From the NCBI GenBank assembly GCA_027038155.1, contig JALVXW010000307.1:1-7232 (forward strand): a stretch of DNA of 7,232 bases. Reading direction: 5' to 3'. The notes beneath the pieces were generated by a model. The model was not told where the DNA came from, did not search any database, and saw only the letters and a program-made list of their open reading frames with translations. Shown here piece by piece: positions 6,484 through 7,232 of this stretch; positions within the stretch are counted from its first letter, which is position 1, and the number at the start of each line of letters is the position of its first letter. Made by a program: the position numbers and the translations under genes. Source of the stretch: Sulfurovum sp. (lineage in GTDB: Bacteria > Campylobacterota > Campylobacteria > Campylobacterales > Sulfurovaceae).

Positions 6484-6507
6484 ATTTTAGCCGAATTTAG
6501 CTAAAAT
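6484..6507. promoter_or_regulatory. Perfect dyad carrying outward-facing -10 elements of plsY and nadA
   Basis: ATTTTAGC (6484-6491), eight bases, then GCTAAAAT (6500-6507) form a perfect inverted repeat. Each arm reads GCTAAAAT outward, so TAAAAT can act as -10 for nadA (6502-6507, plus strand) and for plsY (6489-6484, minus strand). Inferred starts near 6514 and 6477 give leaders of about 21 and 24 nt. A direct repeat TTTAGC-N4-TTTAGC (6486-6491 and 6496-6501) is nested in it. Alternatively it is an operator for an unknown repressor. Confidence 0.5.
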
Positions 6508-6523
6508 AACTACAATTATACCC

Positions 6524-6529
6524 AAGGGA
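6524..6529 (+). promoter_or_regulatory. Ribosome-binding site deciding the nadA start
   Basis: AAGGGA lies 5 nt before the ATG at 6535. An in-frame ATG at 6529 overlaps this site and has no room for ribosome binding, so 6535 is preferred. Confidence 0.7.
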
Positions 6530-6534
6530 TGTTA

Positions 6535-7232
6535 ATGAGTATTGATTATAAAAAAGAGATAAAGAGATTAAAACAAGTGTTAGATGTGACAGTAGTGGCA
6601 CACTACTATCAACGAGATGAAGTCTTTGAGATGGCAGATATTACAGGCGACTCCTTGGAGCTTGCACGCAAATGTAAAACAGATGAAAATCCATGGGTGG
6701 TTTTCTGTGGTGTAGGATTTATGGGGCAAAGTGTAAAGGTTATAGCCCCTGAAAAACGTGTACTTATGCCAAAGGTCGCCTGTTGTGCCATGGCACGTAT
6801 GATTGATGCAAGCTATTTTGATGACTCTGTCAATTATATGGTAGAGCGTGGTATAGCAAAAGAGGATATATTGCCTATTACCTACATCAATTCAGATGCT
6901 ACAGTCAAAGCAAAAGTAGGAGAGATGGGTGGTTTGGTATGTACCTCTTCTAATGCCTTTAAGATTATAGAAAAAGGGCTTGAGAGCGGTAAAAAAATCC
7001 TTTTCGTTCCTGATAGATGTCTAGGACAAAATTTTGCTATTCAAATGGGGCTAAAATCATGTGTTATTGGAGAGGGCGAGTGTGACCCTAAAGAGGCAGA
7101 TATCATCTGTTTTAATGGTTTTTGTTCGGTACATCAACTCTTTACATTGGATGATATAGCGTTCTATCGCAACAAATATCCGGGCATCAAGATAGCCGTA
7201 CACCCAGAGTGTGACCCTAAAATTGTAGCCGC
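6535..7232 (+). CDS. nadA: Quinolinate synthase NadA, N-terminal 232 residues (partial at right edge)
   Basis: NadA condenses iminoaspartate (from L-aspartate oxidase, NadB) with dihydroxyacetone phosphate to quinolinate, the precursor of NAD, using an oxygen-sensitive [4Fe-4S] cluster. Seen here: VVAHYYQ at 20-26 near the start, the first cluster cysteine in VACCAMARM (C84 by alignment with E. coli; C83 is adjacent), TYINSDATVKA at 116-126, CTSSNA at 136-141, PDRCLGQN at 159-166, the second cluster cysteine in FNGFCSVH (C197) and VHPEC at 222-226. The third ligand cysteine and the C-terminus lie past the window. These landmarks are intact and spaced as in the family. It is divergent from plsY and driven by a probable TAAAAT promoter in a symmetrical dyad. 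Neither nadB nor nadC is visible here; nadC may follow downstream, as in Helicobacter. Confidence 0.95.
   Translation, partial: MSIDYKKEIKRLKQVLDVTVVAHYYQRDEVFEMADITGDSLELARKCKTDENPWVVFCGVGFMGQSVKVIAPEKRVLMPKVACCAMARMIDASYFDDSVNYMVERGIAKEDILPITYINSDATVKAKVGEMGGLVCTSSNAFKIIEKGLESGKKILFVPDRCLGQNFAIQMGLKSCVIGEGECDPKEADIICFNGFCSVHQLFTLDDIAFYRNKYPGIKIAVHPECDPKIVA

Noticed and set aside
6529..6534. In-frame ATG at 6529 as the nadA start
   Set aside because: It overlaps the AAGGGA ribosome-binding site. The ATG at 6535 has normal spacing.
1..7232. Mobile element, CRISPR array, tRNA/rRNA, toxin-antitoxin, defence or novel multi-gene system
   Set aside because: I found no transposase, regularly spaced repeat array, tRNA-like sequence or unknown gene. 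Every gene belongs to a known housekeeping or regulatory family.

Overview
The window looks like ordinary chromosomal DNA of a Campylobacterota species (the former Epsilonproteobacteria). The DNA is AT-rich and densely packed. The best taxonomic marker is an orphan response regulator with the hallmark DNA-binding half of Helicobacter HsrA (HP1043) and Campylobacter CosR. It is followed by a ferredoxin gene and a Ppx/GppA gene, the order I recall from Campylobacter jejuni. A free-living Sulfurovum- or Sulfurimonas-like genus is plausible, but I cannot fix the genus from sequence alone.

Layout from left to right: the 5' part of tyrA (prephenate dehydrogenase, minus strand) runs off the left edge. 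A 134-bp divergent intergenic region separates it from bamA (outer-membrane protein assembly, plus strand). bamA converges on a ppx/gppA-family gene, and the two stop codons share bases. On the minus strand, ppx is the second gene of a tight fdx-ppx pair. Upstream of fdx lies a 147-bp gap with a probable terminator for hsrA and a probable promoter for fdx. Then come hsrA with its own extended -10 promoter, and the plsY-folB pair. An 81-bp divergent region with a perfect 8-8-8 dyad separates plsY from nadA (plus strand), which runs off the right edge. No stretch over 300 bases lacks a gene.

The genes are housekeeping: tyrosine synthesis (tyrA), envelope building (bamA, plsY), folate and NAD synthesis (folB, nadA), polyphosphate or (p)ppGpp turnover (ppx) and electron transfer (fdx). 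One global regulator, hsrA, is present and has lost its phospho-acceptor aspartate.

I saw no mobile element, CRISPR array, RNA gene, defence system or undescribed multi-gene system. The points worth a second look are regulatory: an HsrA-like direct repeat at the hsrA promoter, the dyad carrying outward-facing -10 elements between plsY and nadA, and a hairpin over the shared bamA/ppx stop codons.
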